Positions 55,837 through 63,542 of a stretch of 64,000 nt of DNA are shown piece by piece (position 1 is the stretch's first letter; the number at the start of each line of letters is the position of its first letter). The stretch is from NCBI RefSeq assembly GCF_020181035.1, contig NZ_JAIQYY010000032.1, positions 1 through 64,000 of the forward strand, written 5' to 3'. This DNA is from Streptomyces sp. CoH27 (lineage in GTDB: Bacteria > Actinomycetota > Actinomycetes > Streptomycetales > Streptomycetaceae). The notes below the pieces were generated by a model, which saw only the letters and a list, made by a program, of their open reading frames with translations, ran no database searches and was not told where the DNA came from. The position numbers and the translations under genes are program-made.

Positions 55837-56682
55837 ATGCTCGAAGAGACGGAAACCATCGAAGAGTTTCTCACCCGCCGCTCGGCCGACGTGGAGGAGG
55901 CGGTGCGCGACGCCGCCGCGGCCGAGATCCTGCCCCGCTTCCGCCGCCTCGCCGAGGACGAGGTCGACCAGAAGAGCGGCCCGCACGACCTGGTGACGGA
56001 CGCCGACCGGCTCGCGGAGAAGCGGCTCACCGAGGCGCTCGGCGCCCTGCTGCCCGGCTCGGTCGTGGTCGGCGAGGAGGCCGTGCACGCCGACCCGGCG
56101 ACGTACGAGGCGCTCCAGGGCGACGCGCCGGTCTGGATCGTCGACCCGGTCGACGGCACCCGCCAGTTCGTGCACGGCGACGACGGGTTCTGCACGCTGG
56201 TCGCGCTCGCCCACCGGGGCGTCGTCATCGCCTCCTGGACCTATGCCGCGGCGCGCGGCCGGATGGCCACCGCGGTCCGCGGCCGGGGTGCCTTCCTCGA
56301 CGGCGAGCGGCTCTTCGCGGGCACGCCCGAGCCCGGCCGGGACCTCGTCGTCGCCACGTCCCACCCGGACTACACCACCGACGAGCAGAAGCGCGCCCTG
56401 CGCGGCCTGTGGACCGAGGGGATCGCGCCCCGCCCGTGCGGCTCCGCGGGCCTGGAGTATCTCGCCATCGCCCGGGGCGAGTTGGACGCCGTCGCGTTCT
56501 CCTGGGAGGCCGCCTGGGACCACGCGGCCGGACTGCTCCTCGTCGAGGAGGCGGGCGGCACCCACCTCACCCGCACCGGCATCCCGTTCCGCGTCACCGG
56601 CGCCAACGCCCTGCCCTTCACCGCGGCCCGCGACACGGCGACGGCCGAACGGATCGCCGGCCTGCTGCGCACACCGGCCTGA
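55837..56682 (+). CDS. Inositol-monophosphatase-family phosphatase
   Basis: The 281-residue metal-dependent phosphatase has all family motifs: GEEAVHAD (about 81-88), WIVDPVDGTRQFVHGDDGFC with DPVDGT (about 107-112), and the C-terminal WDHAAGLLLVEEAGG (about 229-243). VTDADRLAEKRL supplies another metal-binding Asp. It may act on myo-inositol phosphate, histidinol phosphate or PAP; the sequence does not decide. It is followed by G/C-rich 22-bp repeats. Confidence 0.9.
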   Translation: MLEETETIEEFLTRRSADVEEAVRDAAAAEILPRFRRLAEDEVDQKSGPHDLVTDADRLAEKRLTEALGALLPGSVVVGEEAVHADPATYEALQGDAPVWIVDPVDGTRQFVHGDDGFCTLVALAHRGVVIASWTYAAARGRMATAVRGRGAFLDGERLFAGTPEPGRDLVVATSHPDYTTDEQKRALRGLWTEGIAPRPCGSAGLEYLAIARGELDAVAFSWEAAWDHAAGLLLVEEAGGTHLTRTGIPFRVTGANALPFTAARDTATAERIAGLLRTPA

Positions 56683-56708
56683 TTCCGGCGCAGGGGCCCG
56701 GCTCGGCC

Positions 56709-56774
56709 GGCCTCCGTCCCGGCTCGCCCCGGCCTCCGTCCCGGCTCGCCCCGGCCTCCGTCCCGGCTCGCCCC
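56709..56774. repeat. Three perfect 22-bp tandem repeats
   Basis: Units at 56709-56730, 56731-56752 and 56753-56774 are identical (each starts GGCCTCCGTCCCGG and ends CTCGCCCC), and a degenerate fourth copy follows to about 56805. They begin 26 bp after the phosphatase stop. Such GC repeats may form structure at the transcript end. Confidence 0.9.
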
Positions 56775-56875
56775 GGCCTCCGCCCCGGCCTCCCCCGGCC
56801 CCCGCCCCCAGGGAATGCCGGTCCCCCGGCATATCCTGATCCTCAGTGGCCATCGGCTGACGAAGGGGTCCGAAG

Positions 56876-58294
56876 GTGCCGTCGATGCTCGATGCGGTCG
56901 TGGTGGGTGCGGGGCCGAACGGGCTGACCGCTGCCGTGGAGCTGGCCCGCCGGGGCTTCTCCGTGGCCCTGTTCGAGGCGAAGTCCACCGTCGGCGGCGG
57001 CGCCCGCACCGAGGAGCTGACCCTCCCGGGCTTCCGGCACGACCCGTGCTCGGCGGCCCACCCCCTCGGGATCAACTCACCGGCGTTCCGCGCCCTTCCC
57101 CTGGAGCGCTACGGACTGCAGTGGCTGCACTCCGAGCTACCGATGGCGCATCCCTTCCCCGACGGCAGCGCGGCCGTGCTGTCGAGGTCGGTCGCCGAGA
57201 CGGCCGCCTCCTTCGGACCGCGCGACGCGGGGGCGTACCGCAGACTGGTCGAGCCGTTCCTCGCCCACTGGGACACCCTCGTACGGGACTTCATGTCCCT
57301 GCCCCTGACCGCGCTCCCGCGCGACCCCCTCACCCTGGCCCGCTTCGGACTGGCCGGCCTGCCCCCGTCCACGTGGCTGATGCGCCGCTTCAAGGACGAG
57401 CGGGCCAAGGCCCTGTTCGCGGGCCTGGTCGCGCATGTGATGTCGCCGCTGGACGGTCTGGCCACCGGTGCCATCGGCCTGGTCTTCGCGCTGGCCGCAC
57501 ACGCCCGCGGCTGGCCGGTGCCACGCGGCGGCTCCCAGGCGATCTCCGACGCCCTCGCCGCGTATCTCACCGACCTCGGCGGCGCGGTGCACACCGACTA
57601 CGAGGTCAAGCGCCTGGACGACCTGCCCCCCGCGCGCGCGTACGTCTTCGACACCTCGCCCACCGCGCTCGCCCGCATCGCCGGCTTCGGTGACACGTAT
57701 GCGCGCTACCGGTACGGCCCCAGCGTCTTCAAGATCGACTACGCGCTGGACGGCCCGGTGCCCTGGACCGCGCCCGAGGCCCGCGTCGCCACCACCGTGC
57801 AGCTCGGCGCGAGCCAGGCCGAGATCGGCACCGCGCTGCGCGCCGCCTCGCGCGAGGGCCGCGCCCCCGACCGGCCGTTCATGATCACCGTGCAGCCCGG
57901 CATCGTCGACCCCACCCGCGCGCCCGAGGGCAAGCAGGTCTTCTGGGCGTACGGCCATGTCCCGGGCGGCTGGTCCGGTGACCTCACCGACGCCATGGAA
58001 CGCCAACTGGAGCGCTTCGCCCCCGGGTTCCGCGACCGCGTGCTCGCCCGCGCCACCGCCGGCCCCGCCGAGCTGGCCGCCCACAACGCCAACTACGTCG
58101 GCGGCGACATCGCCTGCGGCGCGGCCTCCGGGCTTCAGCTGCTGCTGCGCCCCAGACTGTCCCTGTACCCGTACCACACGCCTCATCCGGCCGTCTTCAT
58201 CTGCTCCTCGGCCACCCCTCCGGGACCCGGTGTGCACGGCATGTCGGGGCACAACGCGGCCAAGGCCGTATGGCGGAGACTGAGACAGACATGA
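56876..58294 (+). CDS. Phytoene-dehydrogenase-like FAD oxidoreductase
   Basis: The 472-residue flavoprotein has the dinucleotide-binding motif DAVVVGAGPNGLTAAVELARRGFSVALFEA at the N-terminus, followed by GGGARTEELTLPGFRHDPCSAAHPLG, typical of the CrtI/phytoene desaturase-related (PYROXD2-like) group. C-terminal motifs are CSSATPPGPGVHGMSGHNAAKAVWRR. The GTG at 56876 (after GAAGGGG) and the ATG at 56885 are both possible starts. It overlaps the next gene by 4 bp (ATGA). No other carotenoid gene is nearby, so a carotenoid role is unlikely. Confidence 0.88.
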   Translation: MPSMLDAVVVGAGPNGLTAAVELARRGFSVALFEAKSTVGGGARTEELTLPGFRHDPCSAAHPLGINSPAFRALPLERYGLQWLHSELPMAHPFPDGSAAVLSRSVAETAASFGPRDAGAYRRLVEPFLAHWDTLVRDFMSLPLTALPRDPLTLARFGLAGLPPSTWLMRRFKDERAKALFAGLVAHVMSPLDGLATGAIGLVFALAAHARGWPVPRGGSQAISDALAAYLTDLGGAVHTDYEVKRLDDLPPARAYVFDTSPTALARIAGFGDTYARYRYGPSVFKIDYALDGPVPWTAPEARVATTVQLGASQAEIGTALRAASREGRAPDRPFMITVQPGIVDPTRAPEGKQVFWAYGHVPGGWSGDLTDAMERQLERFAPGFRDRVLARATAGPAELAAHNANYVGGDIACGAASGLQLLLRPRLSLYPYHTPHPAVFICSSATPPGPGVHGMSGHNAAKAVWRRLRQT

Positions 58295-58800
58295 CCACCA
58301 TCACCCTCGTCCAGGGCGACATCACCCGGCAGAGCGCCGACGCGATCGTCAACGCCGCCAATTCCTCGCTGCTCGGCGGCGGCGGAGTGGACGGCGCCAT
58401 CCACCGCAGCGGCGGTCCCGCGATCCTCGCGGAGTGCCGGGCCCTGCGCGCCTCCCGGTACGGCAAAGGCCTGCCCACGGGCCAGGCGGTCGCCACCACG
58501 GCGGGCGACCTCGACGCCCGCTGGGTCATCCACACGGTGGGCCCGGTGTACCAGGCCTCGGGAAGCGATCCGGCGCCGCTCGCCTCCTGCTACCGGGAGT
58601 CGCTGCGCGTGGCCGACGAGCTGGGTGCCCGCACGGTCGCGTTCCCGGCGATCTCCACCGGCGTGTACCGGTGGCCGATGGACGATGCGGCCCGGATCGC
58701 GGTGGAGACGGTGCGCAGCACACCGACAGCGGTCGAAGAGGTGCGGTTCGTCCTCTTCGACGAGCGCGCGTACGAGGCGTTCGCCGCGCAGCTTCGCTGA
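58291..58800 (+). CDS. Macro-domain O-acetyl-ADP-ribose deacetylase-like protein
   Basis: This 169-residue single macro domain is of the YmdB/MacroD type, with ITLVQGDITRQSADAIVNAANSSLLGGGGVDGAIHRSGG (containing the NAANSSL..GGGGVD loop) and AFPAISTGVYRWP. It removes ADP-ribose from proteins or O-acetyl-ADP-ribose. The conserved Asn and Gly-rich loop are intact, so it should be an active hydrolase. The ATG at 58291 overlaps the stop of the flavoprotein gene. Confidence 0.92.
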   Translation: MTTITLVQGDITRQSADAIVNAANSSLLGGGGVDGAIHRSGGPAILAECRALRASRYGKGLPTGQAVATTAGDLDARWVIHTVGPVYQASGSDPAPLASCYRESLRVADELGARTVAFPAISTGVYRWPMDDAARIAVETVRSTPTAVEEVRFVLFDERAYEAFAAQLR

Positions 58801-58904
58801 CCCTGTCAACCGGCATATTTCCGGAACGGATTCCCGGGCGTCATCCCCACGTCACAATCCGCCTGTGGAGCAGGGCTGTTGGGGTGTCTCCGCGGTGCAC
58901 AGGT

Positions 58905-58926
58905 TCACCTAAGTGAGTGATAGCAT
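58905..58926. promoter_or_regulatory. Regulatory site and -10-like element upstream of the conservon
   Basis: TCAC (58905-58908) and GTGA (58913-58916) form a small palindrome around CTAA, within a run AAGTGAGTGATAGCAT. TGATAGCAT ends in a good extended -10 hexamer (TAGCAT, 58921-58926). The TCAC/GTGA core resembles BldD-type sites known in Streptomyces, but the match is short. Confidence 0.35.
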
Positions 58927-59088
58927 CCCCGCGTCTGTGACCTTGGTCCCCTCGGCTCAGGCGCCGCGGAAAACGCTCTCAGCCCGGTTCTTCGCAACCG
59001 CGGCCGAGTCGTGCCCGGTTGGTCGTGCCACCGGCTCCCCGGTGCCCGTCCGCCAGCGGCCGCAGGCTACCCGCCAGGAAAGGTTTCC

Positions 59089-60282
59089 ATGATTCGAGAC
59101 GTACTTGTGTGGTGCCTGGTTGCCGTGACGGCGATCACGCTCGTCGTGGCCGTGGCCCTCAGTCGTCGCAACAAGGCCATCGCGGCGAAGAAGGCCCGCG
59201 CCGAGGCTGCCCTCACCCAGAGACTGAGCGAGGCCGACGCCCAAGTCGCCGCTTTACGAGCGGAGTTGCACCAGCACCGGACCGAGCATGCCAAGAGCAT
59301 CCAGGAAGCCGAGGAGGCGGCCGAGGACAGCACCAAGGCCGTCCTCAAGGGCTCAGCCCGCTTCCTGCAGAGCCTCGCGGCCGAGCAGTTGGCGCTGCTG
59401 GAGGAGATCCAGCGCAAGTACGGCGGCCACTCGGTGCTGGGCGACCTGCTCGAAGTCAGCCACGCCAACGCGCAGATGGCGCGCAAGGCGCAGGGCATCG
59501 CGGTGATGTGCGGTGCGCCGCTGGGCCGTCGTAACCGTCCCGCGAGCGTGTACGACGTGGTACGCAGCGCGCAGGGGCAGATCCGTAACTTCCGGCGCGT
59601 CGAGATCATGCAGCAGACGGGCTTCGCGCTGAAGGCGTCCACCGTCTCGCCGGTGGCGCTCGCCGTCGCCGAACTGCTGGACAACGCCGCGAGTTTCTCG
59701 CAGACGGGCTCGCCGATCGAGGTGACGTTCCAGCGGGTGCAGAAGAACCTGTGCATCGTCATCGACGACGCCGGTGTCGGCATGAACGACGAGGAGCGGC
59801 AGAAGGCCACCGACCTGCTCTCCGGTGACTACCGCCCCCGCCTGTCGCAGCTGGGCAACCAGCCGAAGTTCGGCTTCCCGGTGATCGGCCTGCTCGCGCA
59901 GCAGTACGGCTTCCGGGTGGACGTCACCGGTGTCTCCCGCTACGGCGGCGTGCGCGCGGTCGTCCTGCTGCCGGAAGAGCTGTGGACCGAGGAGGAGGCC
60001 GCTCCGGTCGTGGATGCGCAGGAGACCGGTGTCCGCGGCACCGTCGGCCGGCCCGAACCCGTCACGCGCACCAAGCACGGTCTGCCCCGGCGCGGCGCCC
60101 GTCAGGTGCCCATCGCCAGCGTCCCCGACCACGACGAGGCCACCACCTCGCTCACCGTGCCGCCCGCCGCGGCGGAGGAGGCCGGGCGTGCGGCCGGGCG
60201 CAGCCTGGGTGCCTTCCAGCGCGGCACGCTCTCGGGCCGTAACCTCGCCGCGGCCCCGTCCGAAGGGTCCGATGAGGCATGA
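59089..60282 (+). CDS. cvnA: CvnA: conservon sensor-kinase-like protein
   Basis: The 397-residue protein has one N-terminal membrane helix (VLVWCLVAVTAITLVVAVAL), then a coiled coil (about 35-110, KARAEAALTQRLSEADAQVAALRAELHQ). A histidine-kinase-like ATPase domain (about 190-310) carries the N-box VAVAELLDNAASFS, the G1-like DDAGVGMNDEE and GFPVIGLLAQQYGFRVDVTGVSRYGGV. No typical phospho-acceptor histidine box is visible. In conservons CvnA acts as a receptor that recruits CvnB, CvnC and the CvnD GTPase in a eukaryote-like signalling complex. It is on the short side for CvnA. Its stop overlaps the cvnB start (ATGA). Confidence 0.93.
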   Translation: MIRDVLVWCLVAVTAITLVVAVALSRRNKAIAAKKARAEAALTQRLSEADAQVAALRAELHQHRTEHAKSIQEAEEAAEDSTKAVLKGSARFLQSLAAEQLALLEEIQRKYGGHSVLGDLLEVSHANAQMARKAQGIAVMCGAPLGRRNRPASVYDVVRSAQGQIRNFRRVEIMQQTGFALKASTVSPVALAVAELLDNAASFSQTGSPIEVTFQRVQKNLCIVIDDAGVGMNDEERQKATDLLSGDYRPRLSQLGNQPKFGFPVIGLLAQQYGFRVDVTGVSRYGGVRAVVLLPEELWTEEEAAPVVDAQETGVRGTVGRPEPVTRTKHGLPRRGARQVPIASVPDHDEATTSLTVPPAAAEEAGRAAGRSLGAFQRGTLSGRNLAAAPSEGSDEA

Positions 60283-61124
60283 TCGAGGACCTGTCGTGGA
60301 TGCTTGAGGACATCGTGGCCAATGTGCCCAGGGCACGCCACGCGGTCCTGCTGTCCGCGGACGGCCTGCCGCGCGGTTCGACCGAGGGCATGGACGCCAA
60401 GGACGTACGGACGATCTCCGCCGCCATGGCGGGCATGCAGTCGCTCAGCCGGGCCACGTCCCACTTCGCCGGTCCCGGCGAGGACCGGGAGTGGAACCAG
60501 ACGATCATCGAGTTCTCGCACGGCTGGATCTTCCTCATCGGCGCCGGGCAGGGGGCCTATCTGGCGGCGGCCGCCGCGCCCGACGTCGACATGCAGCAGA
60601 TCTCCTTCCGCATGCACCGCCTCGTCGCCCGGCTCGGCAACAACCTCACCTCGCCGCCCCGGGTGCACGCCGAGGACGCCGGGGAGCGCACCGGACAGCC
60701 CCGCGCGCAGGCGCAGGCGGGGCGGGGCACCGGGATCCCGATCGCCGACCTCGACGAGGTGATCGGCCAGGTGCGCGGTGCCCGGCACGCCGTACTGCTG
60801 GGCGCCGACGGCCTGCCGCGCGGCGCGACCACGGGCATGAGCCAGGACCTCGCGGACACCATCTCGGCGGCGATGACCGGCATCCACGCCTACAGCCGTG
60901 CCACCGCGCAGTTCGCCGGGCCGCTCAAGGAGGCGCACTGGCGCCAGACGGTCATCGAGTTCCAGCACGGCTGGATCTTCCTGATCTCGGCCGGTCACGG
61001 CGCCTTCCTGGCCGCCGCGGCCCAGCACGACGCCGACATCGAGGAGTTCACCACGCGTCTCCATCAGGTCGTACCGCACCTGAGCCGGGACCTGGCACCG
61101 CGTGGGGAGGCGAGCCGCGCATGA
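60279..61124 (+). CDS. cvnB: CvnB with two fused roadblock/LC7 domains
   Basis: CvnB is normally about 140 residues with one roadblock/LC7 domain; this one is 281. Both halves are recognisable: LSWMLEDIVANVPRARHAVLLSADGLPRGSTEGM to QGAYLAAAAAPDVD (1-110), and LDEVIGQVRGARHAVLLGADGLPRGATTGM to GHGAFLAAAAQHDAD (about 158-265). A linker rich in Ala, Gln and Arg joins them. Roadblock proteins usually work as dimers, so the fusion would make a fixed pseudodimer. It sits in normal cvnABCD order with 4-bp overlaps on both sides, so the fusion is not an artefact of a missed stop. Confidence 0.92.
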   Translation: MIEDLSWMLEDIVANVPRARHAVLLSADGLPRGSTEGMDAKDVRTISAAMAGMQSLSRATSHFAGPGEDREWNQTIIEFSHGWIFLIGAGQGAYLAAAAAPDVDMQQISFRMHRLVARLGNNLTSPPRVHAEDAGERTGQPRAQAQAGRGTGIPIADLDEVIGQVRGARHAVLLGADGLPRGATTGMSQDLADTISAAMTGIHAYSRATAQFAGPLKEAHWRQTVIEFQHGWIFLISAGHGAFLAAAAQHDADIEEFTTRLHQVVPHLSRDLAPRGEASRA

Positions 61125-61504
61125 CCGGCGAGCCGGACGAGGAACTGGAGCTGACCTCGGCGTTAGTCCCGCTCTTCGTCATCACCAACGGCCGTTCCCT
61201 GCCCCCGGAGCACGCCTACGAGCGGACGGCCCTGGTCTCCGCGAGCGAGGACGCCGTCGCCTCGGCGCGCACCCTCTCCCCGGAGGCCCGGCAGGTCCTG
61301 GACCTGGTCAAGGACGGTTTTCTCTCGGTGGCCGAGGTCGCCGCCCACACCCGTCTGCCGCTGGGGATCGTCCGGATCCTCCTCGCGCAGATGGAGGACA
61401 ACGGTCTGATCGTCGCGCGCAAGCCCGTTCCCCGCGCCGAGCGTGTCGACCGAGAAGTGCTCAGCGCCGTGCTCGACGGCCTCAAAGCCCGATTCGGAGC
61501 GTGA
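61121..61504 (+). CDS. cvnC: CvnC: DUF742 protein
   Basis: This 127-residue conservon component is of the DUF742 family. Typical features are SALVPLFVITNGRSLPPEHAYERTALVSA, LSPEARQVLDLVKDGFLSVAEVAAHTRLPLGIVRILLAQMEDNGLI (a winged-helix-like region) and the terminal LSAVLDGLKARFGA. The length is as expected. The start overlaps the cvnB stop by 4 bp. It acts as an adaptor in the CvnABCD complex. Confidence 0.93.
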   Translation: MTGEPDEELELTSALVPLFVITNGRSLPPEHAYERTALVSASEDAVASARTLSPEARQVLDLVKDGFLSVAEVAAHTRLPLGIVRILLAQMEDNGLIVARKPVPRAERVDREVLSAVLDGLKARFGA

Positions 61505-61507
61505 TTC

Positions 61508-62068
61508 GTGTACCTGGATTCAGGTGTCCGCACCGCGGTGAAAGTCCTCGTGGTGGGGCACTTCGGGGTCGGGAAGACCACGTGCATCGGAAGCATCTCC
61601 GAGATCGAGCCGCTGCGGACCGAGGAGGAGATCACCGAGGCCAGCGAGGGCTTCGACGATCTGTCGGGCACCCCCGACAAGACCACCACCACGGTCGCCA
61701 TGGACTTCGGCCGCCTCACCATCTCCGACGAAGTGGTCCTGTACATGTTCGGCACGCCCGGACAGGAACGCTTCAAGGAGATGTGGGAGGAGCTGTCCCG
61801 GGGCGCCCTCGGCGCGCTGGTCCTCGTCGACCCCGAGCGGCTCGACGAGTCCTTCCCCATCCTCGACCTGGTCGAGCGGTTCGGACTGACGTACGCCATC
61901 GGCGTCAACCACTTCGACGGGACGCCCGGTTACCCGCTCGCGGAGGTACGGGAGGCGCTCAACCTGTCCGCGGACACGCCCGTCGTCCCCTGCGACGTAC
62001 GCGACGAGCAGTCCTCGGCGCACGCCCTCATCACCCTCGTGCGCCACCTTCTGTCCCTCATCGACTAG
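61508..62068 (+). CDS. cvnD: CvnD: Ras-like small GTPase
   Basis: The 186-residue GTP-binding protein has the P-loop GHFGVGKTT (about 19-27), switch region TTVAMDFGRL, G3 GTPGQERF, NHFDG in the position of NKxD, and CDVRDEQS. It is the output switch of the conservon, working with the roadblock protein. The GTG start is three bases after the cvnC stop. P450 genes follow it directly, the arrangement seen in CYP157/CYP154 conservons such as cvn10 of S. coelicolor. Confidence 0.95.
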   Translation: MYLDSGVRTAVKVLVVGHFGVGKTTCIGSISEIEPLRTEEEITEASEGFDDLSGTPDKTTTTVAMDFGRLTISDEVVLYMFGTPGQERFKEMWEELSRGALGALVLVDPERLDESFPILDLVERFGLTYAIGVNHFDGTPGYPLAEVREALNLSADTPVVPCDVRDEQSSAHALITLVRHLLSLID

Positions 62069-62080
62069 GAGCCACCCTCC

Positions 62081-63448
62081 ATGCACCAGCGACCCGGCAT
62101 ACAAGGGCCACCCCCCGGCTGCCCCGCGCACGGCAACACCCAGCTCTACGGCCCGCAGTTCGGCTCCGATCCCGACGCGGTGTACGCCTATCTGCGCACG
62201 CTCGGCCCGAGCGCCCCCGTCGACATCGCGCCGGGGGTGGAGGTCGAGCTGGTCACCAGCTACGACGCCGCTCTGTACATCCTGCAGAACCCGGCGTCGT
62301 TCGTCCGGGACTCGCGGCGCTGGAACGCGCTGAACGAGGGCCGGGTCCCCGAGGACAGCCCGGCGCTGCCGATGCTGGGCTACCGGCCCAACGCCCTGTT
62401 CAGCGACGGCGCCGCGCACGCCCGGCTGCGCCAGGCCGTCACCGACAGCCTCGCCACCGTCAACGAGCTGCAGCTGGTACGGCAGACACAGGCGTCCGCC
62501 GACTATCTGATCAGCCGGTTCAGCTCCGAACGGCTCGGCCAGGCCGAGCTGATGGCCGAGTACGCCCAGCCGCTGCCGCTGCTGGTCTTCAGCGACCTGT
62601 TCGGCTGCCCGCCCGAGATCGGCGACCGGGTCATCACCGGCATCAGCGGCATCTTCTCCGGTACGCCGGGTGCCGACCAGGTGCTGGCCGAGGCGCTGGG
62701 CGAGCTGATCGCCCGCAAACGGCGCCAGCCGGGCGAAGACCTGACGACGCGTCTGATGCAGCACTCGGCACAGCTGACCGACGAGGAGGTGCTGCACCAG
62801 CTCGTGACGCTGCTGTCCGGCGGCACCACCCCGCTGTCCGCGGTCATCGGCACGACCAGCGCGCTCATGCTGGGCGAGGACTGGCAGGCGGACCTGCCGG
62901 TCGAGGACGCGGTCAACCAGGTGCTGTGGAACTACGCGCCGATCGCCAACTACGCGGCTCACTACGCGACGCACGACGTGGAGCTCGGCGGACGCGTCGT
63001 CAAGGCCAACGATCCGGTGCTCATCTCCTTCGCCGCCGCGAACACCGACCCCCGGCTGGCCGAGCATCGCGAGCAGCTCAGCGCCAAGGCCCATCTGGCC
63101 TTCGGAGCCGGGCCGCACGCCTGCCCCGCCAAGGACCCGGCGTTCGTGATCGCCGTGACGGCCGTAGAATCCCTGCTCAACCGGCTTCCCGACATCGAGG
63201 TCCGGGCCCCCTTCAAGGACCTGAGCTGGGTGCCGGCGCCATGGAGCCGCTCCCTGGTGGCGCTGCCGGTCCGGTTCACCCCGCGCGCCGTCGCGCCGGC
63301 ACAGGCGCAGCAAACGGAACCGCAGCCGGCCGCCCCCGCCGTCCCGGCCGCGGCCGCCTCCCGGTCGATGGCGCACAGCGTGCCGGGCGCGTCGAAGCCC
63401 AAGCCCGGCCTGTTCAGCCGGTTCCTGGCATGGACCAGGGGAGAGTGA
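62081..63448 (+). CDS. cvnE: CYP157-like cytochrome P450 without the ExxR motif (CvnE)
   Basis: In the 455-residue P450, the haem-binding loop AFGAGPHACPAKDPAF keeps the cysteine ligand (Cys348). The K-helix, where other P450s have E-x-x-R, reads N279-Q-V-L-W283. CYP157 proteins are known for replacing ExxR with EQSLW; here even the Glu is Asn. A 55-residue Ala/Pro/Gln-rich tail (about 400-455) ends in LFSRFLAWTRGE, an amphipathic segment. It follows cvnD by 12 bp. Its natural substrate is unknown; a redox or docking role within the conservon is possible. Confidence 0.92.
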   Translation: MHQRPGIQGPPPGCPAHGNTQLYGPQFGSDPDAVYAYLRTLGPSAPVDIAPGVEVELVTSYDAALYILQNPASFVRDSRRWNALNEGRVPEDSPALPMLGYRPNALFSDGAAHARLRQAVTDSLATVNELQLVRQTQASADYLISRFSSERLGQAELMAEYAQPLPLLVFSDLFGCPPEIGDRVITGISGIFSGTPGADQVLAEALGELIARKRRQPGEDLTTRLMQHSAQLTDEEVLHQLVTLLSGGTTPLSAVIGTTSALMLGEDWQADLPVEDAVNQVLWNYAPIANYAAHYATHDVELGGRVVKANDPVLISFAAANTDPRLAEHREQLSAKAHLAFGAGPHACPAKDPAFVIAVTAVESLLNRLPDIEVRAPFKDLSWVPAPWSRSLVALPVRFTPRAVAPAQAQQTEPQPAAPAVPAAAASRSMAHSVPGASKPKPGLFSRFLAWTRGE

Positions 63449-63542
63449 CGAAGGCAACTCTCGTTCAATCGTCAAGCTTGTATGTACGCGTCAAGCGGAG
63501 GGTATGCATGGCGGCTGATGCCTAGATCGAGAAAGGGCCGTC
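63449..63542. promoter_or_regulatory. Intergenic region between the two conservon P450s
   Basis: These 94 bases are less GC-rich than the rest of the operon. They contain CGTCAAGC twice (63467-63474 and 63488-63495) and a GAAAGGG ribosome binding site (63530-63536) for the next gene. The repeat spacing of 21 bp, two helical turns, suits a regulator site, so the second P450 may have its own promoter. Confidence 0.35.

Noticed and set aside
56876..58294. Carotenoid biosynthesis locus
   Set aside because: The flavoprotein resembles phytoene dehydrogenase, but no phytoene synthase or other crt gene is near, and the PYROXD2-like pattern fits better.
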